NCBI RefSeq assembly: GCF_004134945.1
Contig: NZ_SBAP01000012.1
Span: 12,361 to 76,360 of the forward strand
Length of the DNA: 64,000 nt
Reading direction: 5' to 3'
Source: Fusobacterium_C necrophorum_A
Lineage (GTDB): Bacteria; Fusobacteriota; Fusobacteriia; Fusobacteriales; Fusobacteriaceae
Shown: positions 34,194-43,900 of the stretch, one piece after another
How the letters are laid out: every line of letters starts with the position of its first letter
Position numbering within the stretch: the first letter of the stretch is position 1
Translations under genes and position numbers: made by a program
Notes under the pieces: generated by a model
The model's database searches: none
The model's input: the letters and a program-made list of their open reading frames with translations, nothing else
What the model was told of the DNA's origin: nothing

Positions 34194-35696
34194 ATGAAAA
34201 AAATTTTAAATATTGTACTTGTTTTTTTGTTTGTATTTTTTTGTTTTTCTGCTTGCGGAAAAAAAGAAGCTGCTGTATCAAATGAAAAACAAAAACCGAT
34301 TGTCATCGGGCAGACCTTTGTCATTCAGGCGGTAGAACCTACAGAAGGAGGAACTCCATGGTCTTTAACAACTCATGGTTTGAGTGAAACGGTATTTTCT
34401 TTGGATAGAGAGGGGAATTTGGTATCTCGATATGTCAAAGAGCTAAAGAGGTTGGATGCTCTTAGCTGGGAATTGACTTTGAAAGAGGGAGTGAAATTTT
34501 CAGATGGAAGTCCTGTGGATGCGGATGCTTTTGTTTGGGCGATGAATACGATTATGGAGAAAAATCCTTTATCCAATGCGACAGCGGGAAAGGTTGTATT
34601 CACAAAAGAAGGGGATTATTTGGTAAAAGCCGTGTTAGAAAGAGAAACGCAAAATTTAAAAGCTCTTTTGACAGAATGGACCAATATTTTATTTAAAGAA
34701 ACGACAGCGGGATATGTATTTACAGGTCCCTATGTGATAGAAGAAATGGAAGCCGGTTCCAGTTTGACTTTAATTCCCAATGAATATTATGAAAATCATG
34801 AAAAGAGAGGAAAGGTTATTATCAAGGCATTTCAAGATATTTCTTCCATGAAACTGGCATATGAAGCCGGAGAGTTGGATATGGCTTTCGGGATTACACC
34901 GGAAATTGCGGAAGAGTTAAGAAAAGCAGGAAAAATAGTTGAAACAATAGATGCAGGATATCAATATTTTGGACTTATCAATACAAAATCTGAATTTTTA
35001 TCGGATAAACTGGTAAGAGAAGCCATCAATCTGGGGCTTAATAGAGAGGATTATATTAAGGCTTTAAAAGGAGGAAGAGTTGCAAGCGGAGCTTTTGCAA
35101 ACTATTTTTCATTTGCCGGGGAGGTTTCTTTAGAATATAATTTGGAAAAAGCAAAAAAATGTTTGGAAGAAGCGGGTTGGACACTCAATCAAGAGGGATT
35201 CCGAGAAAAAGCCGGAAAAAGATTGAGTTTACGCTTATTGACTTATAACAGTAGACCGGATTTGAAAACGATTATGCAGGTGATGCTTTCTCAATTGAAA
35301 GAACTGGGAATTGAAGCCAAAACTTCTATTGTAGACAGCATTGACACGGAGTTGGCAAAAGGAACATTTGATCTTTCTTTATATGCTCAACATTCGGCTC
35401 CAACGGGAGATCCTTCCTATTTTTTAAATCAATTTTTCAGAACCGGAGGATCCAAGAATCCAATGCAATATTCTTCTTCCGAAGTGGATGCTTTACTTGA
35501 TAAAATGGGAAGTTTAGAGTTTGGAGAGGAATCCATAACTATTGCAAAGCAAATTCAAAAGATTCTTTCTCAAGATTTGCCGATACTGTATTTGGTGGAC
35601 CCTGAATGGAATGTGGCATTGTCGGAACGATTGAAAGATTACAAACCATATTCCGGAGATTACTATATTGTGAATGCGGGCTTATATCAAAAATAA
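34194..35696 (+). CDS. ABC transporter substrate-binding lipoprotein, family 5 (peptide/nickel type)
   Basis: This 500-residue lipoprotein has a lipobox (FCFSACGKKE; the Cys at about residue 21 is lipidated) and an SBP family 5 fold. Family signatures are LEWELTL-like LSWELTLKEGVKFSDGSPVDADAFVWAM and KLVREAINLGLNREDYI (given in part). It delivers a ligand to the two permeases downstream. NikA, CntA and DppA all share this fold; the short linker region and overall size resemble nickel/opine-type binders, but the ligand cannot be named. A perfect hairpin after the stop probably gives it a higher mRNA level than the other subunits. Confidence 0.85.
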   Translation: MKKILNIVLVFLFVFFCFSACGKKEAAVSNEKQKPIVIGQTFVIQAVEPTEGGTPWSLTTHGLSETVFSLDREGNLVSRYVKELKRLDALSWELTLKEGVKFSDGSPVDADAFVWAMNTIMEKNPLSNATAGKVVFTKEGDYLVKAVLERETQNLKALLTEWTNILFKETTAGYVFTGPYVIEEMEAGSSLTLIPNEYYENHEKRGKVIIKAFQDISSMKLAYEAGELDMAFGITPEIAEELRKAGKIVETIDAGYQYFGLINTKSEFLSDKLVREAINLGLNREDYIKALKGGRVASGAFANYFSFAGEVSLEYNLEKAKKCLEEAGWTLNQEGFREKAGKRLSLRLLTYNSRPDLKTIMQVMLSQLKELGIEAKTSIVDSIDTELAKGTFDLSLYAQHSAPTGDPSYFLNQFFRTGGSKNPMQYSSSEVDALLDKMGSLEFGEESITIAKQIQKILSQDLPILYLVDPEWNVALSERLKDYKPYSGDYYIVNAGLYQK

Positions 35697-35702
35697 CAAA
35701 GG

Positions 35703-35728
35703 GCAGATGGAGAGAAATCTCCATCTGC
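35703..35728 (+). terminator. Perfect hairpin between binding-protein and permease genes
   Basis: An 11-bp perfect stem (GCAGATGGAGA, 35703-35713, with TCTCCATCTGC, 35718-35728) is capped by a GAAA loop and followed by TTTCT. The T run is short, so it likely gives partial termination or protects the upstream mRNA from 3' decay. That is a common way to over-express the binding protein. Confidence 0.65.
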
Positions 35729-35748
35729 TTTCTATATGGAGGAAAATA

Positions 35749-36660
35749 TTGAAGTATTTTATAAAATGGTTTCTTTTATTTTGGGGAGTCAGTATTGTAA
35801 GCTTTCTGGTTGTTCGTCTATTACCTGTCAGCCCTGTAGAAATGTTACTTCAAAAGTATAATTTACCCTTGACGGAAGAAAATAAGGCTTTTTTGACATT
35901 GCGTTACGGTTTGGATAAAAATATTGTGAAACAGTATTATCTATGGTTGTCGGGAATTTTAAAAGGAGATTTTGGAATTTCCTTTTTCTCGAGACTTCCT
36001 GTCCGAGAAGAATTTTTGAGAAGGCTTCCCTATTCTTTTGTGATTGGATTCTCTTCTCTTCTGCTTGCGAATGTTTTTTCCTTTTTTCTGGGATATTTTG
36101 CAGCAATAGAAAAAAGAGGAATTGTAGATAGGATGACGAGGTTTTTTTCGATTTTGAGTTTGAGTTGTCCCCCTTTTCTTTTTGCCATTTTGATTCTCTA
36201 TTCTCTGGGAGTTAAAATAAAAATAATTTCCTTTTTTTCAGGAAATTATTTTTGGGGAAGCATCTTCAGCATTTTTATTCTTTGTTTTTATCAAATGGGA
36301 AATTTAACGAGAATTGTATATAATCGTTTTCTCAGTTTACAGGAAGAAAGCTATGTAAAATTTTATAGGATTCGTGGCTTTTCTTTGGAGTATGTTTTAT
36401 TTCTGCATTGTTATAAACCGGTTTTATATTCTTTGCTTTCCGCCAGTGTTTCCAAATGTTCTTCCGTGATTGGAGGAAGCAGCGTTTTGGAATTCGCTTT
36501 TTCCATTCCCGGTATCAGTTATTTTTTAATCAGCAGCATTGTAGCAAGAGATTATAATGTGATACAGGCGTATATTTTCTTTGTGTTTATATGGATGTTT
36601 CTGATACATTTTTTATTTGATATATTATTATTTTTTTTCAAGGAGAAGAAAGAAGAATGA
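35749..36660 (+). CDS. ABC transporter permease, DppB/NikB type
   Basis: This protein of about 303 residues has six hydrophobic segments. The N-terminus KWFLLFWGVSIVSFLVVRLLPVSPVEML is typical of the OppB/DppB/NikB branch. The EAA-type cytoplasmic loop lies around YVKFYRIRGFSLEYVLFLHCYKP, followed by SSVIGGSSVLEFAFSIPGIS. TTG 35749 is chosen: GGAGG at 35738-35742 lies 6 nt upstream, whereas the frame open further upstream would run through the hairpin. The stop overlaps the next permease by 4 nt. Confidence 0.85.
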   Translation: MKYFIKWFLLFWGVSIVSFLVVRLLPVSPVEMLLQKYNLPLTEENKAFLTLRYGLDKNIVKQYYLWLSGILKGDFGISFFSRLPVREEFLRRLPYSFVIGFSSLLLANVFSFFLGYFAAIEKRGIVDRMTRFFSILSLSCPPFLFAILILYSLGVKIKIISFFSGNYFWGSIFSIFILCFYQMGNLTRIVYNRFLSLQEESYVKFYRIRGFSLEYVLFLHCYKPVLYSLLSASVSKCSSVIGGSSVLEFAFSIPGISYFLISSIVARDYNVIQAYIFFVFIWMFLIHFLFDILLFFFKEKKEE

Positions 36661-37451
36661 AGAAAAATATAAGAAAAAAAATCATATATTTCCAAGTCTT
36701 CTTTTTGCTATGTCTCTTTTTCTGGGGAAGAAACTTGGATACGGAGGTTCATTTGGATTTTATATTTGCTCCCTTTTCCAAAAGCTATTGGTTCGGAAGC
36801 GACGATTTAGGGAGGGATGTATTTTCTTTGCTTTTGGTGGGAGGATTTCGAACGATGGAGGTGGTCTTGATTGCCGGCTCTCTTTCCTTTGGAGTCGGTG
36901 TTTTTCTGGGAATGCTATCCGGATATTTAGAAAATACATGGAGTTTAGTCATCAAATCTTTGGTGGATTTATTGATGATTATTCCGACTTTTATTTGTGC
37001 CTTGATTATCACTTCTATCTTTGGTATTAATCCTTTTACCGCAGGACTTTCTTTGGGAGCTTTCGGAATCGGGAATTATATGAACCATGCGGAAGCTTTG
37101 ACGAAGCGGGAAAAAAAGAAAGAATATGTGGAAGCGGCTCTTTTATTGGGAGTTCCGGCTTATCGAATTTTATATCGAAATATCTTGCCCAACATTATTT
37201 CGGAATTGAAAGTAAATTTGGGAAATACTGCGAGCGGAGTCATTTTACAATATGCTTCTTTGACCTTTATCGGCTTGGGAGCGGATTTCAGTAAGCCGGA
37301 TTGGGGAATGATGCTATATCAATATAGGCTGTATCTCGTCTCTCATCCTCTGTTGGTTTTACTTCCGAGTCTTTGTATTGCCTGGATTTCTTTATTGCTA
37401 CATTTTTTATGGGATGCTCCAAAAGAAAGAGAGGAAAGATGGAAGTTTTAA
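36657..37451 (+). CDS. ABC transporter permease, DppC/NikC type
   Basis: This 264-residue protein has about six hydrophobic segments. Typical of the OppC/DppC/NikC branch are WFGSDDLGRDVFSLLLVGG near the N-terminus and the loop EYVEAALLLGVPAYRILYRNILPNII, followed by GLGADFSKPDWGMML. It is translationally coupled to the preceding permease through an ATGA overlap. Its last 13 nt overlap the ATPase start. It pairs with the DppB-type subunit to form the channel. Confidence 0.86.
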   Translation: MKKNIRKKIIYFQVFFLLCLFFWGRNLDTEVHLDFIFAPFSKSYWFGSDDLGRDVFSLLLVGGFRTMEVVLIAGSLSFGVGVFLGMLSGYLENTWSLVIKSLVDLLMIIPTFICALIITSIFGINPFTAGLSLGAFGIGNYMNHAEALTKREKKKEYVEAALLLGVPAYRILYRNILPNIISELKVNLGNTASGVILQYASLTFIGLGADFSKPDWGMMLYQYRLYLVSHPLLVLLPSLCIAWISLLLHFLWDAPKEREERWKF

Positions 37452-38176
37452 TGAAGATAAAAAATATAAGTGTGAGTGTAGGGGAAAAGAAAATCTTAAA
37501 GCGGATCTTCTTTGAAATTTATCAAGGAGAGTTGTTAGGGATCATTGGGGAGTCCGCTTCGGGCAAAACCACTTTGCTACATGTTTTAGGGGAATTTTTA
37601 TCTGCAAATTTGTTTCAAGTGGAGGGGGAAATTGAATATTTCAAGGAAAAAAAGCCGAGAAGTTATATGATTTTACAGGATGCCATTCATTCTTTGAATC
37701 CTTACGAAAAAATAGGAAAACAATTGAGGGAGACCTATTCTTTTCATCATAAAAAGGAGAAAAAAGAAAAACAAAGTTTGGAGATTCACAAAATTCTCTT
37801 GTCTTTGGGCTTTGAAAATATAGAGGCAGTACTTTCGTCCTATCCTTCTGCCCTATCCGGAGGAATGCGACAACGAATTGCCATTGCTCTGATTTTATGT
37901 TGTGAGGTGGAGTTATTATTGGCAGATGAGCCGACAACCGCTTTAGATGTAGTCAATCAATTTCGTTTTGTTCAACTGTTGCAAAATATTTGTCGGGAAA
38001 GAAAGATTAGCTTAGTCTATGTTAGTCATGATATTCGAATTTTGATGCAGCTTTGTCAGCGAATTCTCGTAATCAAAGAAGGGCAAATTGTAGAAGACTC
38101 CGGTCGGGAAGAAATTTGGGAAGAACCTAAACATGAATATACGAAAAAATTGATTTACAGTGTTAAAAGTTTATGA
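37439..38176 (+). CDS. ABC transporter ATP-binding protein, DppD/NikD type
   Basis: This ATPase is about 245 residues long. It has Walker A GESASGKTT, Q-loop LQDAIHSLNP, signature LSGGMRQR, Walker B LLLADEPTTALD and the H-loop VSHD. ATG 37439 follows GAGGAAAG and overlaps the permease end; ATG 37451 is a close alternative. It lacks the long C-terminal oligopeptide-type extension with the Cys-rich iron-sulfur motif, consistent with the shorter NikD-like proteins. It partners with the ATPase gene 12 nt downstream. Confidence 0.87.
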   Translation: MEVLMKIKNISVSVGEKKILKRIFFEIYQGELLGIIGESASGKTTLLHVLGEFLSANLFQVEGEIEYFKEKKPRSYMILQDAIHSLNPYEKIGKQLRETYSFHHKKEKKEKQSLEIHKILLSLGFENIEAVLSSYPSALSGGMRQRIAIALILCCEVELLLADEPTTALDVVNQFRFVQLLQNICRERKISLVYVSHDIRILMQLCQRILVIKEGQIVEDSGREEIWEEPKHEYTKKLIYSVKSL

Positions 38177-38188
38177 CGGGGAGAAAAT

Positions 38189-38971
38189 ATGAAAGAAATA
38201 TTGCGAGTGGAAAATTTGAAGAAAATATATCGTTCCGGAAATACCGTAGGAGAAGTTTCTTTTTCTCTTCATGAAGGAGAATTTTTGGGATTAATTGGAG
38301 AATCCGGCTGTGGGAAATCCACTCTTGCCCGTTTGCTCTGCGGACTTTTGCCAAAAACTTCCGGAACGATATCCTATCGAGGGCAAAATCTTGAAAGTTA
38401 TTCTGCTGAAGAAAAAAGAAAAGTGCTGAGAAACATCCAGATGATTTTTCAAAGTCCATACAGCAGTTTAAATCCAAAATTTCAAATAAAAGATATCTTA
38501 GCAGAAGGTTTTTTCCGCTCTCGATTTTTGTTGAAGAAAGAAGCCGGGGAGGGGAAGATGATTTCTTTACTCCATGAGGTTGGACTGAAGTCTGATGTTT
38601 TGGAAAACTATCCTTATCAACTCTCCGGAGGGCAGTGTCAGAGGGTGGGGATTGCCAGAGTTTTGGCAGCAAATCCGGAAATAATAATTGCGGATGAAAG
38701 CTTAAGTGCCCTGGATATGTTGACACAATGTCAAATTATAGATCTATTTGAAAAAATAAAAAAAGAGAGGAAGCTTTCCTGCCTGTTTATTTCTCATGAT
38801 CTTTTTGTTGTTCGAAATATTTGTGATAGAGTTTTGATTATGAAAGAAGGGAAAATAATAGAAGAAGGAAAGAATGAGGAAATCTTTGAAGCACCGAAAA
38901 AAGAGTATACTCAATTTTTGTTGGAAGCGAGTATGCAATTTTTGTATGAAAAAAATAAAAAGAAAGGATAA
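38189..38971 (+). CDS. ABC transporter ATP-binding protein, DppF/NikE type
   Basis: This 260-residue ATPase has Walker A GESGCGKST, IFQSPYSSLNPKFQI at the Q-loop, signature LSGGQCQRV, Walker B IIIADESLSALD and H-loop ISHD. It completes the five-gene importer (binding protein, two permeases, two ATPases). A strong terminator follows, separating it from the leukotoxin promoter region. Substrate is unassigned; peptides, nickel or metallophore complexes are the usual choices. Confidence 0.88.
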   Translation: MKEILRVENLKKIYRSGNTVGEVSFSLHEGEFLGLIGESGCGKSTLARLLCGLLPKTSGTISYRGQNLESYSAEEKRKVLRNIQMIFQSPYSSLNPKFQIKDILAEGFFRSRFLLKKEAGEGKMISLLHEVGLKSDVLENYPYQLSGGQCQRVGIARVLAANPEIIIADESLSALDMLTQCQIIDLFEKIKKERKLSCLFISHDLFVVRNICDRVLIMKEGKIIEEGKNEEIFEAPKKEYTQFLLEASMQFLYEKNKKKG

Positions 38972-38976
38972 ATTTT

Positions 38977-39013
38977 AGCTGTTTAAATTTTTGTAAACAG
39001 CTTTTTTATTTTT
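38977..39013 (+). terminator. Intrinsic terminator of the ABC importer operon
   Basis: A perfect 9-bp stem (AGCTGTTTA, 38977-38985, with TAAACAGCT, 38994-39002) and an 8-nt loop are followed by TTTTTATTTTT. It isolates the leukotoxin operon from upstream transcription. Confidence 0.9.
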
Positions 39014-39195
39014 GGAGTAAAAAAATAGGAAAGTATATTAAAAAATGAAAAAGAAACTATAAAAATAAAAAACAAAAAATAATTGTTTTATTTTCGATAA
39101 ATAAGAAAAAATAGGTATTTTATAGTTTTTAAAAAATTAAAATGTTCTAAAATTATTTAAATATTTCTTAAAAAGAATATTTGTATAGAAATACG

Positions 39196-39223
39196 TTCAA
39201 ATTCTGTATAGACATATTATAAG
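39196..39223 (+). promoter_or_regulatory. Candidate leukotoxin operon promoter
   Basis: The 285-bp gap before lktB (39014-39297) is very A/T-rich. The best promoter-like pair is TTCAAA (39196-39201), 16 nt, TATAAG (39218-39223), about 75 nt upstream of the start. An overlapping alternative is TAGACA (39209-39214), 17 nt, TATTTT (39232-39237). An inverted repeat (AATATTTCTT/AAGAATATT, about 39160-39182) lies directly upstream and could be a regulator site. No gene is seen in the gap. Confidence 0.45.
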
Positions 39224-39297
39224 AAATATGCTATTTTGATAATGGCTGTTATTTAATAAAAATTAAAAATTTATAAAAAATAAAATTAGGAGAAATT

Positions 39298-40947
39298 ATG
39301 TTTCATGTAAAGAAAGTTCTGACAGTACTTTTTTTTCTATCCACATTCAATCCTCCGGAAATTTTTGCGGAAGAAGTTGGAATGCTATCTACAGAATTGG
39401 ATTCCGGGATATTAATAGATAGAAATAATAAAATATTTCAACAAGAAAAATTACAAAGAACATTGAAGTACGAAAAAGAGAAACGAAAGCAGGGAATTGA
39501 AAATTTAGAGGAGAGAAAGGAAGAAGATATCAAAGTATCGGATGTTTCTTTTTTATTAAAAAAAATGGAGATTCCAAAGTCTGATATTTTAACAGAACAA
39601 GAAATGGAAAGGATTTGGGAATCCTATATAGAAAAAGAGATTACTATTACAGAGCTTTATACCATAGTTCAAAAAATCAATGAATTATATCAGGAAAAAG
39701 GCTATTTGGTTTGTCGTGCCGTATTGCCTGCACAAAAAATTCAAAACGGGATCGTAAATATTTTATTGATAGAAGGAAAAACAGGAGATATTACAATTCA
39801 AGGAAATCATTCCACTCGAGAAAAATACATCAAAGAAAGAATTCCCTTAGAAAAAGGTAAAATTTCAAATTTTAAAGAATTGGATCGAAGTTTAACACGT
39901 TTTAATCTTACAAATGACAGTCCTATACAGGTTAATATGACTTCCGGAAAAGTTCTCGGAACGACGGATTATTTTCTGCAAATCTACGAGCCAAAAAGGC
40001 AGCAATTTTTTACTTTTGCAGATAATTTGGGACAAAAAAATACGGGAGAATTGCGATGGGGAATAAGTTATATCAATAATAGTGTCACAGGAAATAGAGA
40101 TCAGCTATCTCTGACTTCTTTAGTAACAGAAGGAACGGCTTCTCTATCTTCTATTTATACTTTTCCTGTTTCTAAAAAAGGAACCAAAGTGTCATTACAA
40201 CATTCTCTAGGAAAGTTGAAACATATACAAGGAGCTTTGAAACATAAAATAACCGGAAACTCTTATAGTTATGGGATTGGAATAGTTCATCCTGTTTTGG
40301 TTGATGAAAAAAACAAAATAGAACTTTCCCTGGATTGGGGAAGGCAAAGGACTGTTACCGATTTATTGAAATTGAATTGGGTAAACAATAGACTCTCTAA
40401 ATATACAGCGGGAATTGGAATAAGTCATTATGAGGAAGACAGTATTTTCTATACAAAACAAAATATTACAAAGGGAAAATTTATTCCTATCTCAGGAGAT
40501 GAAAAAAAGTATACAAAGTATGATATGTTTCTAATGTATCAGAAAAACTTGAAATACCATACCTTGGCAACACTAAGGACGGTAGGGCAGTATTCTTTGA
40601 GTAAAAAATTGCCTTCTGTAGAACAAATTTATGCGGGAGGAGCCTATAATGTTCGCGGTTATCCGGAAAGTTTTATGGGAGCTGAACATGGAATCTTTTT
40701 TAATATGGAGTTATGCAAATTAACGGAGAATAAAGGAGAATTTTTTGTTTTTCTGGATGGAGCTTCTCTTCATGGAGAGAGTGCTTGGCAGGAAAATAGA
40801 ATCTTCAGTTCAGGTTTTGGATATAGACTGAGGTTTTTAGAAAAGAATAATATTGCTGTTAGTATGGCATTTCCATGGAAGAAAAAAGTAAATAGTATTT
40901 CAGTAGATTCCAATCGAATCTATATTACAATAAATTATGAATTTTAA
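39298..40947 (+). CDS. lktB: Leukotoxin two-partner-secretion outer membrane transporter LktB
   Basis: This 549-residue TpsB/FhaC-type protein exports LktA across the outer membrane. An N-terminal signal peptide ends near FNPPEIFAEE. A POTRA-type domain lies around residues 110-200 (INELYQEKGYLVCRAVLPAQ, VNILLIEGKTGDITIQGN). The C-terminal half is a beta-barrel; GGAYNVRGYPES carries the family VRGY motif, and the chain ends in NYEF with a terminal Phe as in outer membrane barrels. The binding site is AGGAGAAATT. It lies 15 nt upstream of lktA, the usual TpsB-TpsA order of this operon. Confidence 0.95.
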   Translation: MFHVKKVLTVLFFLSTFNPPEIFAEEVGMLSTELDSGILIDRNNKIFQQEKLQRTLKYEKEKRKQGIENLEERKEEDIKVSDVSFLLKKMEIPKSDILTEQEMERIWESYIEKEITITELYTIVQKINELYQEKGYLVCRAVLPAQKIQNGIVNILLIEGKTGDITIQGNHSTREKYIKERIPLEKGKISNFKELDRSLTRFNLTNDSPIQVNMTSGKVLGTTDYFLQIYEPKRQQFFTFADNLGQKNTGELRWGISYINNSVTGNRDQLSLTSLVTEGTASLSSIYTFPVSKKGTKVSLQHSLGKLKHIQGALKHKITGNSYSYGIGIVHPVLVDEKNKIELSLDWGRQRTVTDLLKLNWVNNRLSKYTAGIGISHYEEDSIFYTKQNITKGKFIPISGDEKKYTKYDMFLMYQKNLKYHTLATLRTVGQYSLSKKLPSVEQIYAGGAYNVRGYPESFMGAEHGIFFNMELCKLTENKGEFFVFLDGASLHGESAWQENRIFSSGFGYRLRFLEKNNIAVSMAFPWKKKVNSISVDSNRIYITINYEF

Positions 40948-40962
40948 AGGGGGTAAGACAAA

Positions 40963-43900
40963 ATGAGTGGCATCAAAAATAATGTTAGGAGAACCAGTAA
41001 GAGAATATCAGATTCCAAAAAAGTGCTAATGATTTTGGGATTGTTGATCAATACTATGACAGCAGTTGCCGACGATAGTATTAAAGAAACGAAAGATTTT
41101 GGAACAAAAGTAGAAAAGCAGGGAAATGTTTATGATATTACTACAAATAAGATTAAAGATAAGAATGCCTTTAATAGCTTTGATAAGTTTCATTTGGAAC
41201 AAAATAATATAGCAAACATGCACTTTGGAAGTAAAGGTGGGAAAGAGGCAGAAAATCTTTTTAACTTTGTTAAAGGGAAAATTGAAGTAAATGGAGTTAT
41301 CAATGGAATCCGTGACAATAAAATAGGAGGAAATTTGTATTTCCTAAGTTCTGAAGGATTGCTTGTCGGAAAAACCGGGGTTATCAATGCCGGGACTTTC
41401 CGTGCTATTAGTCCGAAAAAGGAAGAATATGAAAAAGCTTTTAAAGACGCTCAAAATAGCAAAGTTTTTGATGGAATTGTTCCACAACAGGATGGGAGTA
41501 TCAAGATTCCGTTGAATCCAAATGGAAGTATTACGGTAGAAGGAAAAATCAATGCTGTTGAAGATATCGGTTTATATGCCGCAGATATTAGATTGAAGGA
41601 TACTGCAAGACTAAAGACAGGAATTACAGAATTTAAAAATTTAGTAAATATTAATGAAACTATTCATGCGGGATTAACTGGAGATTTAACAGCTGTTAAA
41701 ACAAAGTCGGGAGATATTATTCTTTCAGCTCATGTAGATTCTCCTCAAAAAGCTGTGGGAGAAAATTCAACTGTTGGAAAGAGAATAGAAGAATATGTAA
41801 AAGGAAATACCAAAGCAAATATTGAATCCGATGCCGTGTTGGAAGCAGATGGAAATATAAAAATTAGTGCGAGAGCTACAAATGGGACATTTGTAAAGAA
41901 AGAAGGGGAAAAAGAAATTTACAATACTCCTTTAAGTTTATCAGATGTAGAAGCTTCCGTAAGAGTAAATAAAGGAAAAGTCATAGGAAAGAATGTTAGT
42001 ATTACAGCTGAAGCAAAGAATTTCTATGATGCAACTTTAGTTACTAAGCTTGCAAAGCACTCTTTCAGCTTTGTTACAGGTTCGCTTTCTCCTATCAATT
42101 TAAATGGATTTTTAGGTTTATTGACAAGTAAATCCAGTGTCGTTATTGGAAAAGATGCCAAAGTGGAGGCAAGGGAAGGAAGTGCAAATATTCATTCTTA
42201 TAGTGGAGTAAGAGCGACTATGGGAGCAGCTACTTCTCCATTAAAAATTACTAATTTATATTTGGAGAATGCTGATGGAAAACTTCCCAGCATCGGAGCA
42301 GGGTATATTTCTGCAAAAAGTGACTCCAATGTAACCATTGAAGGAGAAGTAAAATCGAAGGAAAGAGCAGATATTACTTCAAAATCTGAAAATACTATTG
42401 ATGCTTCTGTTTCTGTTGGAACGATGAGAGATTCCAATAAAGTAGCTCTTTCAGTATTGGTGACGGAAGGAGAAAATAAATCTTCCGTCAAGATTGCTAA
42501 AGGAGCAAAAGTAGAATCAGAAATGGATGATGTAAATGTGAGAAGTGAAGCGATTAACTCCGTTCGAGCTGCTGTAAAAGGTGGATTGGGGGATAGCGGT
42601 AATGGGGTTGTGGCTGCAAATATTTCTAATTATAATGCTTCCTCCCGTGTAGATGTAGATGGATATCTACATGCCAAGAAGCGACTAAATGTCGAGGCTC
42701 ATAACATTACTAAAAATAGTGTTCTACAAACAGGAACTAATTTGGGAACTTCCAAGTTTATGAATGATCACGTTTATGAATCAGGTCATCTAAAATCAAT
42801 TTTAGATGCAATAAAACAGCGGTTTGGAGGGGATAGTGTCAATGAGGAAATAAAGAATAAGCTAACAGACTTATTTAGTGTCGGTGTGTCTGCAACCATA
42901 GCAAATCATAATAATTCTGCTTCTGTGGCAATAGGAGAGAGTGGAAGACTTTCTTCAGGAGTGGAAGGGAGTAATGTAAGGGCATTAAATGAAGTTCAAA
43001 ATCTTCGAGCGACTACGTCAAGTGGAAGTGTGGCTGCACGAAAGGAAGAAAAAAAGAAATTTATTGGAAATGCAGCAGTTTTTTATGGAAACTATAAAAA
43101 TAACGCTTCTGTAACTATCGCAGATCAAGCAGAGTTGACTTCAGAGGGTAAAATTGATACAATCAGTGAAAATAAAACTGAATATAAAAATCCTTCAAAA
43201 ATGGCAAAGTCTGTTATTGAAAAATTAGAACTTTTAAAGAGAGCTTTTGGAAAAGAAACGAAAACTCCAGAATATGATCCGAAAGATATTGAATCTATTG
43301 AAAAATTATTGAATGCATTTTCAGAAAAATTGGATGGAAAACCGGAGCTTTTACTAAATGGTGAAAGAATGACAATTATTCTTCCGGATGGAACTTCAAA
43401 AACAGGAACTGCTATAGAAATTGCAAACTATGTTCAGGGAGAAATGAAAAAATTAGAGGAAAAATTACCGAAAGGATTTAAAGCTTTTTCAGAAGGATTG
43501 AGTGGACTGATTAAAGAAACTTTGAATTTTACAGGAGTAGGAAATTATGCAAATTTTCACACTTTTACCTCTTCCGGAGCTAATGGAGAAAGAGATGTCT
43601 CTTCTGTGGGAGGAGCTGTTTCGTGGGTAGAACAGGAGAATTATAGCAAGGTATCCATTGGAAAAGGAGCTAAACTTGCTGCAAAAAAAGATTTAAATAT
43701 AAAAGCTATCAATAAAGCAGAAACAGTGAATTTAGTTGGAAATATTGGACTTGCGAGAAGCAGTACATCCGGAAGTGCAGTCGGAGGAAGATTAAATGTT
43801 CAAAGAACGAAAAATTCAGCTATTGTAGAAGCTAAAGAAAAAGCTGAATTATCAGGAGAAAATATTAATGCAGATGCATTGAACAGTCTTTTTCATGTAG

